A stretch of DNA of 60,733 nucleotides, from the NCBI GenBank assembly GCA_020026355.1, contig JAHHQP010000010.1:1-60733 (forward strand), written 5' to 3'. The position numbers were made by a program, and so were the translations under genes. This document shows, one piece after another, positions 52,553 through 60,064 of this stretch. This DNA comes from Bacteroidales bacterium. GTDB taxonomy: Bacteria > Bacteroidota > Bacteroidia > Bacteroidales > UBA932. Position 1 is the first letter of the stretch, and every line of letters begins with the position of its first letter. The notes under the pieces were generated by a model, which was given only the letters and a program-made list of their open reading frames with translations, was not told where the DNA came from and searched no databases.

Positions 52553-52567
52553 TGGCTTGCCCCTCTC

Positions 52568-53023
52568 CTACTCGTGCCTCAGCAATCTTTCTTCTGCCAT
52601 ACGCTCGTATTTCGTACCCGGACGGCCATAATTGGCATATGGATAGATGGAGATGCCGCCGCGAGGGGTGAAGAGGCCTGTCACCTCGATATATTTCGGA
52701 TCCATCAGGCGGATAAGGTCCTTCATGATGATATTCACGCAATCTTCGTGAAAGGCACCATGATTTCTGAAGCTGAACAGATAGAGTTTGAGACTCTTGC
52801 TTTCCACCATCTTGACATCCGGCAGATAGCTGATCCGAATTTCAGCGAAATCCGGCTGTCCGGTAATCGGACATAGACTTGTGAATTCCGGGCAGTTGAA
52901 ACGTACCCAATAATCGTTTTCCGGATGCTTGTTGTCAAAGGCTTCAAGTACTTCCGGAGCATAGTCCTGCCTATATTCAGTCTTGCGTCCCAACAGGGAA
53001 AGCTGATCTTTCAATTCTTTCAT
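52568..53023 (-). CDS. queF: NADPH-dependent 7-cyano-7-deazaguanine reductase
   Basis: This 151-residue single-domain QueF reduces preQ0 to preQ1 in queuosine synthesis. The catalytic Cys lies in FTSLCPITGQPDF, and the family motif ESKSLKLYLFSFRNHGAFHED follows. Length matches the short, YkvM-type homologues. Its start overlaps the queC stop by 4 bp (ATGA), indicating translational coupling in a transporter-queC-queF operon. Confidence 0.96.
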   Translation of the reverse strand: MKELKDQLSLLGRKTEYRQDYAPEVLEAFDNKHPENDYWVRFNCPEFTSLCPITGQPDFAEIRISYLPDVKMVESKSLKLYLFSFRNHGAFHEDCVNIIMKDLIRLMDPKYIEVTGLFTPRGGISIYPYANYGRPGTKYERMAEERLLRHE

Positions 53024-53691
53024 ATTGTTTTCTTTTCTGATTTTTCCGCTAGAAATTTCTCATATCCTTCCCGACGAAGCTTGCAGGCAGGACAATGCCC
53101 ACAGCCGTCACCGGGAATGCCATTATAGCAGGTGATGGTCTCGTGACGAATGATGTCAAGCACTCCTAAACGATCTGCCAGCGCCCAGGTCGCCGCCTTA
53201 TCTATCCACATCAGAGGCGTGTGGATGACAAAATCATCATCCAGCGCAAGATTGAGCGTAACATTCAGAGATTTGATGAAACTGTCACGGCAATCCGGAT
53301 AACCGCTGAAGTCGGTCTGGGACACACCGGTCACGAGATGATGAATTCCGAGTTCTCGGGCAAAGACCGCCGCGATGCTGAGAAAGAAAAGATTCCGACC
53401 TGGTACAAAGGTATTCGGGACGCTGTCAGCCGGCTTCTGCTGGTCCATCACCATTGAAGAATCCGTCAGGGCATTATGCCCCAGACTGCCAATGAAGGAA
53501 ACGTCTTTCACATGAAATTCCACTCCGGCCTTCCGAGCGATGGCCGCCGCATACTCGACTTCCTGCTGATGTTTCTGACCATAGATGAAGCTGAGAGCCA
53601 CAACTCGCTCAAACTTGCTTTTTGCCCAGTAAAGGCATGTGGTGGAATCTTGTCCGCCGCTGAACACCACAAGGGCTGCATGATTCTGCAT
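53020..53691 (-). CDS. queC: 7-cyano-7-deazaguanine synthase
   Basis: The 223-residue QueC makes preQ0 from 7-carboxy-7-deazaguanine with ATP and ammonia. The PP-loop motif SGGQDSTTCLYWA is at about residues 11-23, and the zinc-binding cysteines are in GDGCGHCPACKLR near residue 200. It lies 18 bp after the putative precursor transporter and overlaps queF. queD and queE are not in the window. Confidence 0.97.
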   Translation of the reverse strand: MQNHAALVVFSGGQDSTTCLYWAKSKFERVVALSFIYGQKHQQEVEYAAAIARKAGVEFHVKDVSFIGSLGHNALTDSSMVMDQQKPADSVPNTFVPGRNLFFLSIAAVFARELGIHHLVTGVSQTDFSGYPDCRDSFIKSLNVTLNLALDDDFVIHTPLMWIDKAATWALADRLGVLDIIRHETITCYNGIPGDGCGHCPACKLRREGYEKFLAEKSEKKTI

Positions 53692-53709
53692 AGTATAAAG
53701 ATAAATAAC

Positions 53710-54390
53710 TTACAATTCCTTGACATTCCAGATGCTGTAAGAAATGTCATTGTCATAGACGTCATTATGGTCTATTCGCTTTACAAAGTTCACGACACGA
53801 CGAGTAACAGGCAACATCACCACTTCATAAAGAGTTTTCAGGACAATCTGAATCAGCATCATGATCAGAAGTTCTTTCCATGCGATAAGACCGCCAAAGG
53901 CGATAGGAAAGAAAATGAATGAATCTGCCGTTTCTCCAGCAATGGTAGATACAATCGCCCGCAACGAAAAATGCCGTCCTTGATGAGCTATTTTCATCTT
54001 GCTCATCACATAAGCATTCAGAAATGATCCGAACAGGAATGCCGATAGACTTGCTACGACTATACGAGGCGCCATACCGAATACAAAATTGAAATGCTCG
54101 CCACCGTCCCAGAACGGAGCCGGCGGAAGGTTTACTGCAATCAGTCCCAAGGACACGACGAAGAAGTTCATCAGGAAGCCGCTCCAGATAATGAAACGGG
54201 CTTTCTTGAATCCCCATACTTCAGCGATACAGTCGTTGATGATGTAAGATACCGGAAACACGATTACCCCTGCCGTAAGGGAGAGGCCGAAGATCTGAAT
54301 CACCTTCGTTTCCAGTAGATTGGCTGCAATGAGACATACATTGAACAGAATGCCGAGCAGCATGAAAGGTACGGATACTTTTTCCTGCAT
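53710..54390 (-). CDS. yhhQ: Queuosine precursor transporter (YhhQ/DUF165)
   Basis: From ATG 54390 the protein is 226 residues with about six transmembrane helices. The YhhQ/QPT signature is clear (FPVSYIINDCIAEVWGFKKAR, then GETADSFIFFPIAF). The family imports preQ0/preQ1 or queuine. The context with queC and queF supports that. An upstream ATG at 54465 would put a non-family, non-hydrophobic 25-residue leader on the protein and is rejected. Confidence 0.93.
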   Translation of the reverse strand: MQEKVSVPFMLLGILFNVCLIAANLLETKVIQIFGLSLTAGVIVFPVSYIINDCIAEVWGFKKARFIIWSGFLMNFFVVSLGLIAVNLPPAPFWDGGEHFNFVFGMAPRIVVASLSAFLFGSFLNAYVMSKMKIAHQGRHFSLRAIVSTIAGETADSFIFFPIAFGGLIAWKELLIMMLIQIVLKTLYEVVMLPVTRRVVNFVKRIDHNDVYDNDISYSIWNVKEL

Positions 54391-54393
54391 ATT

Positions 54394-54431
54394 ATTCCTG
54401 TTTTTATACGTGGTTGACCTAGAATACACGA
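54394..54431 (-). promoter_or_regulatory. Candidate preQ1-I-type riboswitch before the queuosine operon
   Basis: On the minus strand CGTG (54430-54427) and CACG (54412-54409) form a short stem enclosing a loop with TTCTAG. An A-rich tail, TATAAAAACAGG, follows and runs into the ribosome binding site of the transporter gene. The B. subtilis preQ1-I aptamer has the same order: short stem, TTCTAG in the loop and ATAAAAAAC tail. The tail complement differs (GGAATA could pair with TATTCT of the loop), so this is a candidate only. A -7-like TATATTTG is at 54463-54470. Confidence 0.4.
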
Positions 54432-54537
54432 CCGACATCCGTCGGATTTCCGAATTCGGGCACAAATATAAGAATTTTTCTACAAAATCATATATTTTTC
54501 AACTGGCCCTTCGTTTGCCTCCTATGAGGTCACGGAG

Positions 54538-54736
54538 TCAGAGTTTCAATTTTGGAAAGATATACGCTTCAACCAGCTCCTGCATCTGCTTTTCAGACTG
54601 GTTCCGCAAATCGAGGTGCAGTGACAGCATCGTCAAAAAGGTCCTTGAATTCATACGGGGCAAGTTCCAGCAAGGTCTCACCTATGAATTTGATCCAATA
54701 GGGTGCGACCTCATATTTCGCACACAAGTCCTTGAA
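54538..54736 (-). pseudogene. Remnant of an unrecognised gene
   Basis: One frame reads FKDLCAKYEVAPYWIKFIGE...LAPYEFKDLFDD. After a frameshift near 54590 it continues as LHLDLRNQSEKQMQELVEAYIFPKL and a stop. The composition is that of a real protein, but there is no start and the frame is broken. It overlaps the 3' end of the hipA remnant. I cannot name the family. Confidence 0.4.
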
Positions 54737-55008
54737 TCTGGGCAAGTTTCTGAATCATCAGGTTTCCGGTCTCCTGAACCTGATGAGATTCCGGCTCAAA
54801 CTCGAAAGCACCCATCGCCCTTCTTCCTATATAGGTCAACTTTTCCAACGAATTCAGATTGAATCGTTTCATACCTTGTTCTCGAGCCCATTGTTCAAAT
54901 ACCATATTTCCCCAGGAGTCAGGCAATGAATCTGCGATGAAGGGCGGAAGACCTTGATAGAGACGACCTCTGTCCCCACAATTTTACTATGATATGTTCG
55001 TTTCTCAT
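54711..55008 (-). pseudogene. Decayed hipA-type toxin kinase gene
   Basis: An ATG at 55008, two bases after the XRE gene stop, opens MRNEHIIVKLWG, the usual HipA N-terminal strand. A one-base loss shifts the frame (TEVV then appears in the next frame), about 35 codons are missing, and a third piece reads LPPFIADSLPDSWGNMVFEQWAREQG and YIGRRAMGAFEFEP, diagnostic of the HipA N-domain. The kinase domain is absent. Confidence 0.75.
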
Positions 55009-55010
55009 AA

Positions 55011-55325
55011 TTATTCCTCTTTGGAATTATGTCTTGTCCGGCCATTCTTCCTGGTTTTCCTTTCGGACTCATATGGAGAAGGTGGTAATTCCGGCAGGAC
55101 TTCTTCAATCCGGTCAAGCATTCCGATACCTCTCAGCAATGACAAGAAATTCTGCATGGTGATATTGCAGCTCTTACCGGATTCGAAAGCACTCAATGTC
55201 TTGGAAGAGACACCTGCATGTTGAGCAAGTTCCTTTTGTGTCATTTGACAATTCAAACGGTATTCCCTGAAACGCTCTCCCAATATCGCAATGATGTCCG
55301 ATTCCGAAAGTTCTCTATAATCCAT
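55011..55325 (-). CDS. XRE-family regulator, HipB-like antitoxin
   Basis: This 104-residue protein holds a complete helix-turn-helix (about residues 19-75: MTQKELAQHAGVSSKTLSAFESGK) and a basic tail. Position and size match HipB, the DNA-binding antitoxin of HipBA, and the gene directly downstream is a hipA remnant. It is intact and could still repress its own promoter. An inverted repeat lies 25-75 bp upstream. Confidence 0.85.
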   Translation of the reverse strand: MDYRELSESDIIAILGERFREYRLNCQMTQKELAQHAGVSSKTLSAFESGKSCNITMQNFLSLLRGIGMLDRIEEVLPELPPSPYESERKTRKNGRTRHNSKEE

Positions 55326-55349
55326 ACTTCGTTAATTTTCAGTGAAGGA

Positions 55350-55399
55350 AAATATATTACTTGTTAAATCCAAATATTTACATAATTAGTAATATATTT
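55350..55399. promoter_or_regulatory. Possible operator of the XRE gene
   Basis: AAATATATTAC (55350-55360) and GTAATATATTT (55389-55399) are perfect 11-bp inverted arms 28 bp apart, just upstream of the XRE start. The spacing suits two dimers of a HipB-type repressor. The region is AT-rich, so chance is possible. Confidence 0.4.
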
Positions 55400-55552
55400 C
55401 CCAACAGATTATATAAACTTTCGAAGACATGTCAGAAGCAAACACACACGCTTCTCAAGGGGACCTCTGAAAGTGAACATTTTGGAAATAACTTCTCAGC
55501 ATAGTGCAAAGAAAAGTGGAGATCATTCTAAAAAATGCGCTTTCAAATGACG
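55400..55552. other. Intergenic AT-rich stretch
   Basis: This lies between the 441-aa gene (3' end) and the XRE operator region. No ORF, RNA or terminator with convincing structure is visible. Confidence 0.5.
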
Positions 55553-56878
55553 TCATCTGCAGAGCAATAACCTTTCTTCCTCCTCCCAATGTGCAGAGGA
55601 GACAATCTTCTCATACTGCTCTATATCTATTCCTTCCTCTGGGTACTTCCGGCATTGGTATTCTGATGGTAACGTCATGACCGACGCCTCCTCGTGGTGG
55701 CTCATATAGTCATGGAATGAACAGGAAACAAACCTGACATTCCCCTCTTCACGTATGAGTTGCAAATATCTGTCTGCATACATGACATACAACGGTGTTC
55801 CGGCCCTATAAAGTGCAGTCGCGACATCGATGGCCGTATCAGCATATGCAGAATAACTGCTTGATACCACGATTTTCCATCCAGGCCCAAAATTGTCTGA
55901 AGCCAATATGTTTATCCGGGAAAATTCAAGTTCAGAATAGTGACCGACAGCAAACTTTAAAAAATCCTCTTGCGAATCATAATCCAAACCATCCTCGACA
56001 TGCTTGAGACCGGCATGTACATAATAATATACATCCCTGTCGTTCTCTGGAATTGTATCCGGCACAACCGTAGTATGAACATCTGCACCGATTTTTGACA
56101 TATTGAGAACATAAGCCTCATTAGCAATACGATAATATTTGCAATAAGTCCTGATTGTCATCTTCTCAAGAGAACTAGGCACCGCATCATCAGCGGAAGA
56201 CTCCAGAGCCTCGATTGCAAGCGCCTCATCCTGAATTCGGATTTTCCGGTCCGGAAGAATCTGATGCAGCATCTTCCTTGAAATCACACCCTTTCTGATA
56301 TTATATGGCAGATGCTCTGCCACATAATCATTGAAACCATCTACGTCTTGCTGTATCAAATCCACCAGTTCATCCAGATAAGGAAAGATAGCATCCAGAA
56401 ACCAGCGGTACTCATTGCAACTGATCGGTCTTCTGTTTTCGTAAGCAGAAGCATTAGAAATAGTGAAATAACTCAACGCGCCAGTATTGAATAATAAAGT
56501 CCGGGTTTCCTTGTACCTGCCGGAAATGAAATGAACCCACTTAAATTCAGATGGATTCATGTCTTCCCAATTTTCCAACCATTCTTTCCTGCTTTCATAC
56601 TCACCTAAGGCGATATCCTCGTCACAATTTCCCCACTCCTCAGGAGAAGGTCTAGGTACAACCAGATAGAAGGCACGCTTTTCGTCGTCCCCCATCACAC
56701 TGAAACGTTCCAACTTATTCTGGATCTGCACAAGCCGGTCGAAATACTTTTCCTCTACAATTATTTCCGTGCCATGTCCATGTCCAAGATTCTTGAACAT
56801 GGTAGAATACAGACCATGTTTCTTTGCCAATCCGGCAAAAAATTCCTTATTGAACATTATCTTGTCCATATCTTTCAC
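55553..56878 (-). CDS. Hypothetical 441-aa protein of unknown family
   Basis: I do not recognise this protein. It has no signal peptide or membrane segment and is acidic, with many Tyr and Trp residues. Regions of note are GHGHGTEIIVEEKYFDRL near residue 32, a middle helical part and a C-terminal alpha/beta-like part. That last part contains GPGWKIVVSSSYSAYADTAIDVA followed by LYVMYADRYLQLIREEGNVRFVSC, which reads like a Rossmann-type repeat of strand and helix. It stands beside an unassigned short ORF and tRNA-Lys genes, close to toxin-antitoxin debris, in AT-richer DNA. A defence or mobile-element cargo role is possible but not shown. Confidence 0.7.
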   Translation of the reverse strand: MKDMDKIMFNKEFFAGLAKKHGLYSTMFKNLGHGHGTEIIVEEKYFDRLVQIQNKLERFSVMGDDEKRAFYLVVPRPSPEEWGNCDEDIALGEYESRKEWLENWEDMNPSEFKWVHFISGRYKETRTLLFNTGALSYFTISNASAYENRRPISCNEYRWFLDAIFPYLDELVDLIQQDVDGFNDYVAEHLPYNIRKGVISRKMLHQILPDRKIRIQDEALAIEALESSADDAVPSSLEKMTIRTYCKYYRIANEAYVLNMSKIGADVHTTVVPDTIPENDRDVYYYVHAGLKHVEDGLDYDSQEDFLKFAVGHYSELEFSRINILASDNFGPGWKIVVSSSYSAYADTAIDVATALYRAGTPLYVMYADRYLQLIREEGNVRFVSCSFHDYMSHHEEASVMTLPSEYQCRKYPEEGIDIEQYEKIVSSAHWEEEERLLLCR

Positions 56879-56880
56879 TT

Positions 56881-57093
56881 TTATATTTCATTAAACTTTC
56901 CTGGGTCAAAGCCTCCAATAATATGCTCATCACGGAACATATATCCTAGCTGACTGCTGACAATTCCAGTTCTCTCGATTTCTGCCTGAATGTTCGTATG
57001 AATGTGCTTTGCATTGCTTTCGGCAATGCCTACTTCCAAAAGCTGTTCATCGGCGCAATCGAAGGTAGAGATGAGATCTTTACCTGCAAGCAA
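56881..57093 (-). CDS. Hypothetical 70-aa ORF, possible gene fragment
   Basis: The ORF starts at a TTG and ends 2 bp before the 441-aa gene. It is acidic, with an AESNAKHIHTNIQAEIERTG helix and an FRDEHIIGGFDPGKFNEI end. No family is recognised. Lack of ATG and its place next to tRNA genes suggest a truncated gene; coupling to the downstream gene would fit a real small protein. Confidence 0.4.
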   Translation of the reverse strand: MLAGKDLISTFDCADEQLLEVGIAESNAKHIHTNIQAEIERTGIVSSQLGYMFRDEHIIGGFDPGKFNEI

Positions 57094-57151
57094 AAGTAAA
57101 TCCGATTAGGTCAGAGGTAAATCAAAAGTTACAGAACGGTACAGATACGAG

Positions 57152-57182
57152 AAAAGGACAGCTCGAATGAACTGTCCTTTCT
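57152..57182 (-). terminator. Terminator of the tRNA-Lys pair
   Basis: On the minus strand AAAGGACAG pairs with CTGTCCTTT (57172-57180 and 57153-57161), followed by TCTC, directly after tRNA-Lys(CTT). Confidence 0.75.
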
Positions 57183-57184
57183 TG

Positions 57185-57257
57185 TGCTCCGTCAGGGGCT
57201 CGAACCCTGGACCCCAACATTAAGAGTGTCGTGCTCTACCAACTGAGCTAACGAAGC
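57185..57257 (-). tRNA. tRNA-Lys (CTT)
   Basis: A 73-nt cloverleaf with acceptor GCTTCGT/ACGGAGC, discriminator A, anticodon CTT in loop CTCTTAA and T-loop TTCGAGC. CCA is not encoded. Confidence 0.96.
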
Positions 57258-57285
57258 AGTGCTTTATCTTTAAGAGCTTTTCTTG

Positions 57286-57358
57286 TGATCCGTTTGGGGC
57301 TCGAACCCAAGACCCCAACATTAAAAGTGTTGTGCTCTACCTACTGAGCTAACGAATC
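57286..57358 (-). tRNA. tRNA-Lys (TTT)
   Basis: A 73-nt cloverleaf with acceptor GATTCGT/ACGGATC, discriminator A and anticodon TTT in loop CTTTTAA. It is 28 bp upstream of tRNA-Lys(CTT) in the same transcript and nearly identical to it outside the acceptor and anticodon. Confidence 0.96.
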
Positions 57359-57406
57359 AATCCATATTTCCCGTTTCAGAAGTAGTGTTCTTTTGAATTG
57401 GGATTG

Positions 57407-57438
57407 CAAAGGTATGCGTTTACTTCCATACTTCCAAA
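57407..57438 (-). promoter_or_regulatory. Bacteroidetes-type promoter of the tRNA-Lys pair
   Basis: On the minus strand TTTG (57438-57435), a 20-bp spacer and TACCTTTG (57414-57407) followed by C. It matches the tRNA-Asp promoter element for element. Confidence 0.85.
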
Positions 57439-57502
57439 TTTTTCAGCAGAAATTTTCAAAAAAAGTTACATTTTTTTTGTGAGCTGATGAAAGCCGAAGC
57501 TA

Positions 57503-58543
57503 CTATTTGGAGTAATCCCGAACTTTCTGTTCGTTTTCTCGCCTGCATATCAACAAGTTACCGTTCTTATAGGCCAGAACGTAGCCCTCCAGTCCTTCCA
57601 CGACCACTTTGTTCAATCCTTCCATATGCACGACCGTATCCTTACAGCCGATCATCCGAATATTCTGCCCTACCACGCTGTTTCCCTCTTCATCAGCCTC
57701 CATATGATCCTTGAGGGAACTCCAGCTGCCAAGATCACTCCATCCCAGGTCTCCGGCAATGACATAGATCGAGTCGGATTTCTCCATGACGGCATAGTCG
57801 ATGGAGATCTTCTCACATTGCGGGAAAAGTTTCGCCAGGACAGCTTTTTCTCCGAAGGTGTCGATGCTGATGCTGATTTCTTCCATGATGTCCGCGATCT
57901 GGGGAGAATACTGCATCATCTGTTCCTTGATCGTATTCACGTTCCAGACAAAGATACCGGCATTCCACAGGTAATTTCCTTCCGCAAGATACATTTCGGC
58001 CTTGGTACGGTCCGGCTTCTCGACGAAAGAGGCGACCTTCGTGATGATTCCGTCCTGTGCAGAAGCTGTATGGATATAGCCATATCCGGTTTCCGGACGA
58101 GTCGGACGAATACCCACCGTCACGATATCATTGTGAGAGGATGTATATTCCAATGCCTTGCCTACCAGTTCCGCGAAAAGATCCGTCTTGTAGACGAAAG
58201 CATCTGAAGGCGTAATGACCACATTGGCATCCGGACATCTTGCGGCAATCTTCCAGCAGGCATAAGCGATACATGGAGCGGTTCCACGCGCTTCCGGCTC
58301 CAGCAGGATATGGTCGGACGGAATTTCCGGGAGCTGAGTCCTGACCTTCTCCTCATAAGCTTCGGAAGTGACGATCCAGAAATTCTCGATCGGAGCCAAC
58401 GGAAGAAATCTCTCGACCGTGAGACGAAGCAATGACTTGCCGATGCCGAGAACATCGATGAACTGTTTAGGGTATTCAGGAGTGCTGAGCGGCCATAGAC
58501 GGCTACCGATTCCTCCAGCCATGATGACGATATGATTGTCCAT
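57503..58543 (-). CDS. manC: Mannose-1-phosphate guanylyltransferase
   Basis: This 346-residue nucleotidyltransferase makes GDP-mannose from mannose-1-phosphate and GTP. The signature MAGGIGSRLWPLSTPEYPKQF is at residues 8-28, with ETGYGYIHT and FVEKPDRTKAEMYL later. It lacks the C-terminal isomerase half of bifunctional ManC/ManA proteins; the isomerase here is instead fused to a ROK kinase at 22-24 kb. The product would feed fucose and mannose donors for surface glycans, and GH130 could supply its mannose-1-phosphate. Confidence 0.95.
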   Translation of the reverse strand: MDNHIVIMAGGIGSRLWPLSTPEYPKQFIDVLGIGKSLLRLTVERFLPLAPIENFWIVTSEAYEEKVRTQLPEIPSDHILLEPEARGTAPCIAYACWKIAARCPDANVVITPSDAFVYKTDLFAELVGKALEYTSSHNDIVTVGIRPTRPETGYGYIHTASAQDGIITKVASFVEKPDRTKAEMYLAEGNYLWNAGIFVWNVNTIKEQMMQYSPQIADIMEEISISIDTFGEKAVLAKLFPQCEKISIDYAVMEKSDSIYVIAGDLGWSDLGSWSSLKDHMEADEEGNSVVGQNIRMIGCKDTVVHMEGLNKVVVEGLEGYVLAYKNGNLLICRRENEQKVRDYSK

Positions 58544-58636
58544 AAGATTCTAAATTTTGTACAGTTGAACGTAACAGGCACTTCCAATACTGTGCCGATT
58601 GGTATGGACTGCTAAATTTAAGCAATTTTCCTGGAA

Positions 58637-59215
58637 TCAGATACAGAAATACTCGGAAAACATCACTTTATAGAAAGCAGCCTTCTTTTCCAGGGCGAGC
58701 GGATAGGCTCTGGAGGAGGACGGCATCCGCCACAGGCACAGCTCGCGTCCATTGACCTGAAAGGATACGGAACAGCCGACCTGAGGAACGGCACACTGGA
58801 AACGCGAGGCCAAGGTTTCCGCGGCTTTCTGCCCGGTGACCACCACGGCGCGGCATTCGGGAATCCGCTCGAGCAAGGCGGCGATATCCGTCTGACGGAC
58901 CACTTCAAGGAACCTGTCCGAGGCATTGTCCTTCAGGCGGCGCACCTCACAGGCGGTATCATAGATGGCCACCCCCTCCTTCCGGCAGAAGGCCACCACC
59001 TTATCATAATCGAAACGCTTCTCCCCCGGCACGACGAAATGGGCCTTGTCCCCGAAGAACAGCAGGCCGAAGATCCGCCACATGTCATTGATGAAGTTCG
59101 GATAGAAGAAATCCATGCACCAGCGTTCTTTCTTGGGCGGGAAGCTGCCTAACATGAGAATCCGGGCACCGGGCGGCAGGAAAGGTTCCAGCGGATGTTT
59201 CTCGACCTCATTCAT
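58637..59215 (-). CDS. Uracil-DNA-glycosylase-fold protein, deoxyinosine glycosylase-like
   Basis: The 192-residue protein has the motif ILMLGSFPP at about 19-27, FYPNFINDMWRI and the late MPSSSRAYP loop, a UDG-superfamily pattern like that of hypoxanthine/deoxyinosine DNA glycosylases. It should excise damaged bases. The start at 59215 overlaps the end of the upstream peptidase gene by 8 bp; a longer frame upstream has an Arg-rich, non-family sequence. Confidence 0.8.
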   Translation of the reverse strand: MNEVEKHPLEPFLPPGARILMLGSFPPKKERWCMDFFYPNFINDMWRIFGLLFFGDKAHFVVPGEKRFDYDKVVAFCRKEGVAIYDTACEVRRLKDNASDRFLEVVRQTDIAALLERIPECRAVVVTGQKAAETLASRFQCAVPQVGCSVSFQVNGRELCLWRMPSSSRAYPLALEKKAAFYKVMFSEYFCI

Positions 59216-59993
59216 TGTCGGCATCCTCATAGGCTTCACCGGCCTCCTGCGCTGAAACCAGGACCGCAGCCGCAGCCAGAGCACAGCAGTAGGACGGAAT
59301 ACTCTCCTTACGGGCCAGCACACCGGCATCGCTGTGCATGTCTCCATGAACCGGAAGACTCATCGTGAAGCAAGGGATCTCCATCTCGTCCAGATCCCAG
59401 GACTCGTCCGGCTCGGCATTGTGCACGAAGAGGAAATCGAAGTTCTCCACCAGCGCATCCACGACACGGTGGGCGGTGAACATGTCCACATGGAAATCAT
59501 TCTCGATGACGAACGGGCATTTTTCCTCCCATCCCTCGGAAGTCACTTCAGCGACCAGGGCGAAGCGGATATAGCAGTTCTTTTCCTGCTCCAGAAAGTT
59601 CACGGCTTCATCCAGTCCATGGCAATCCTTTTCCTCGTCACCGGTGAAGGCGACGACCACATTGTCATTGAACTGATCATGCAGCATATTGTAGATGACA
59701 GCGGCGTTGGTGATGCTGTTGTCGAAAGTTCCTTTATAGCATTCCTCCTGTTCCTCGCAGAAGCAGCGGGTGTGGAGGCAGTCGATGTGGGTCGTGATCA
59801 GCACGATGTCCTCGTCCTCAGCCAACTCATGCCGGGCATAGACGAGGCTGAGCGGCCCCTCGTGCTGGAGCTTGAAATCAGAGCCCTCCAGCAAAGCTTT
59901 GATGGCATTGACCCGGTCAAATGTCACGAACTCCTTACCATTGTCCTTGGAATCGACGGTAAGGGTTTTCAGCAGGTTATCAAATTTATTCAT
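59208..59993 (-). CDS. M28-like zinc aminopeptidase, cytoplasmic
   Basis: From ATG 59993 the protein is 261 residues without a signal peptide. Putative metal ligands in the M28/M20 order are visible: TTHIDCLHT, TFDNSITNAAVI, TGDEEKDCHG (Glu pair as base and ligand) and a late HGDMHSDAG. The family removes N-terminal amino acids or opens small peptides. It is short for M28 and lacks the lid domain of M20. It overlaps the UDG-like gene by 8 bp, so the two are coupled. Confidence 0.7.
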   Translation of the reverse strand: MNKFDNLLKTLTVDSKDNGKEFVTFDRVNAIKALLEGSDFKLQHEGPLSLVYARHELAEDEDIVLITTHIDCLHTRCFCEEQEECYKGTFDNSITNAAVIYNMLHDQFNDNVVVAFTGDEEKDCHGLDEAVNFLEQEKNCYIRFALVAEVTSEGWEEKCPFVIENDFHVDMFTAHRVVDALVENFDFLFVHNAEPDESWDLDEMEIPCFTMSLPVHGDMHSDAGVLARKESIPSYCCALAAAAVLVSAQEAGEAYEDADNE

Positions 59994-60064
59994 AATACTA
60001 CAAATATACTCTTTTTCCTGCGCGATATTGCTATCTTTGTAAAAGAACACTAAAATCATCCATC

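Noticed and set aside
57185..57358. CRISPR-like repeat formed by the two tRNA-Lys genes
   Set aside because: The two similar 73-nt units are ordinary tRNAs with different anticodons; there is no third unit or spacer structure.
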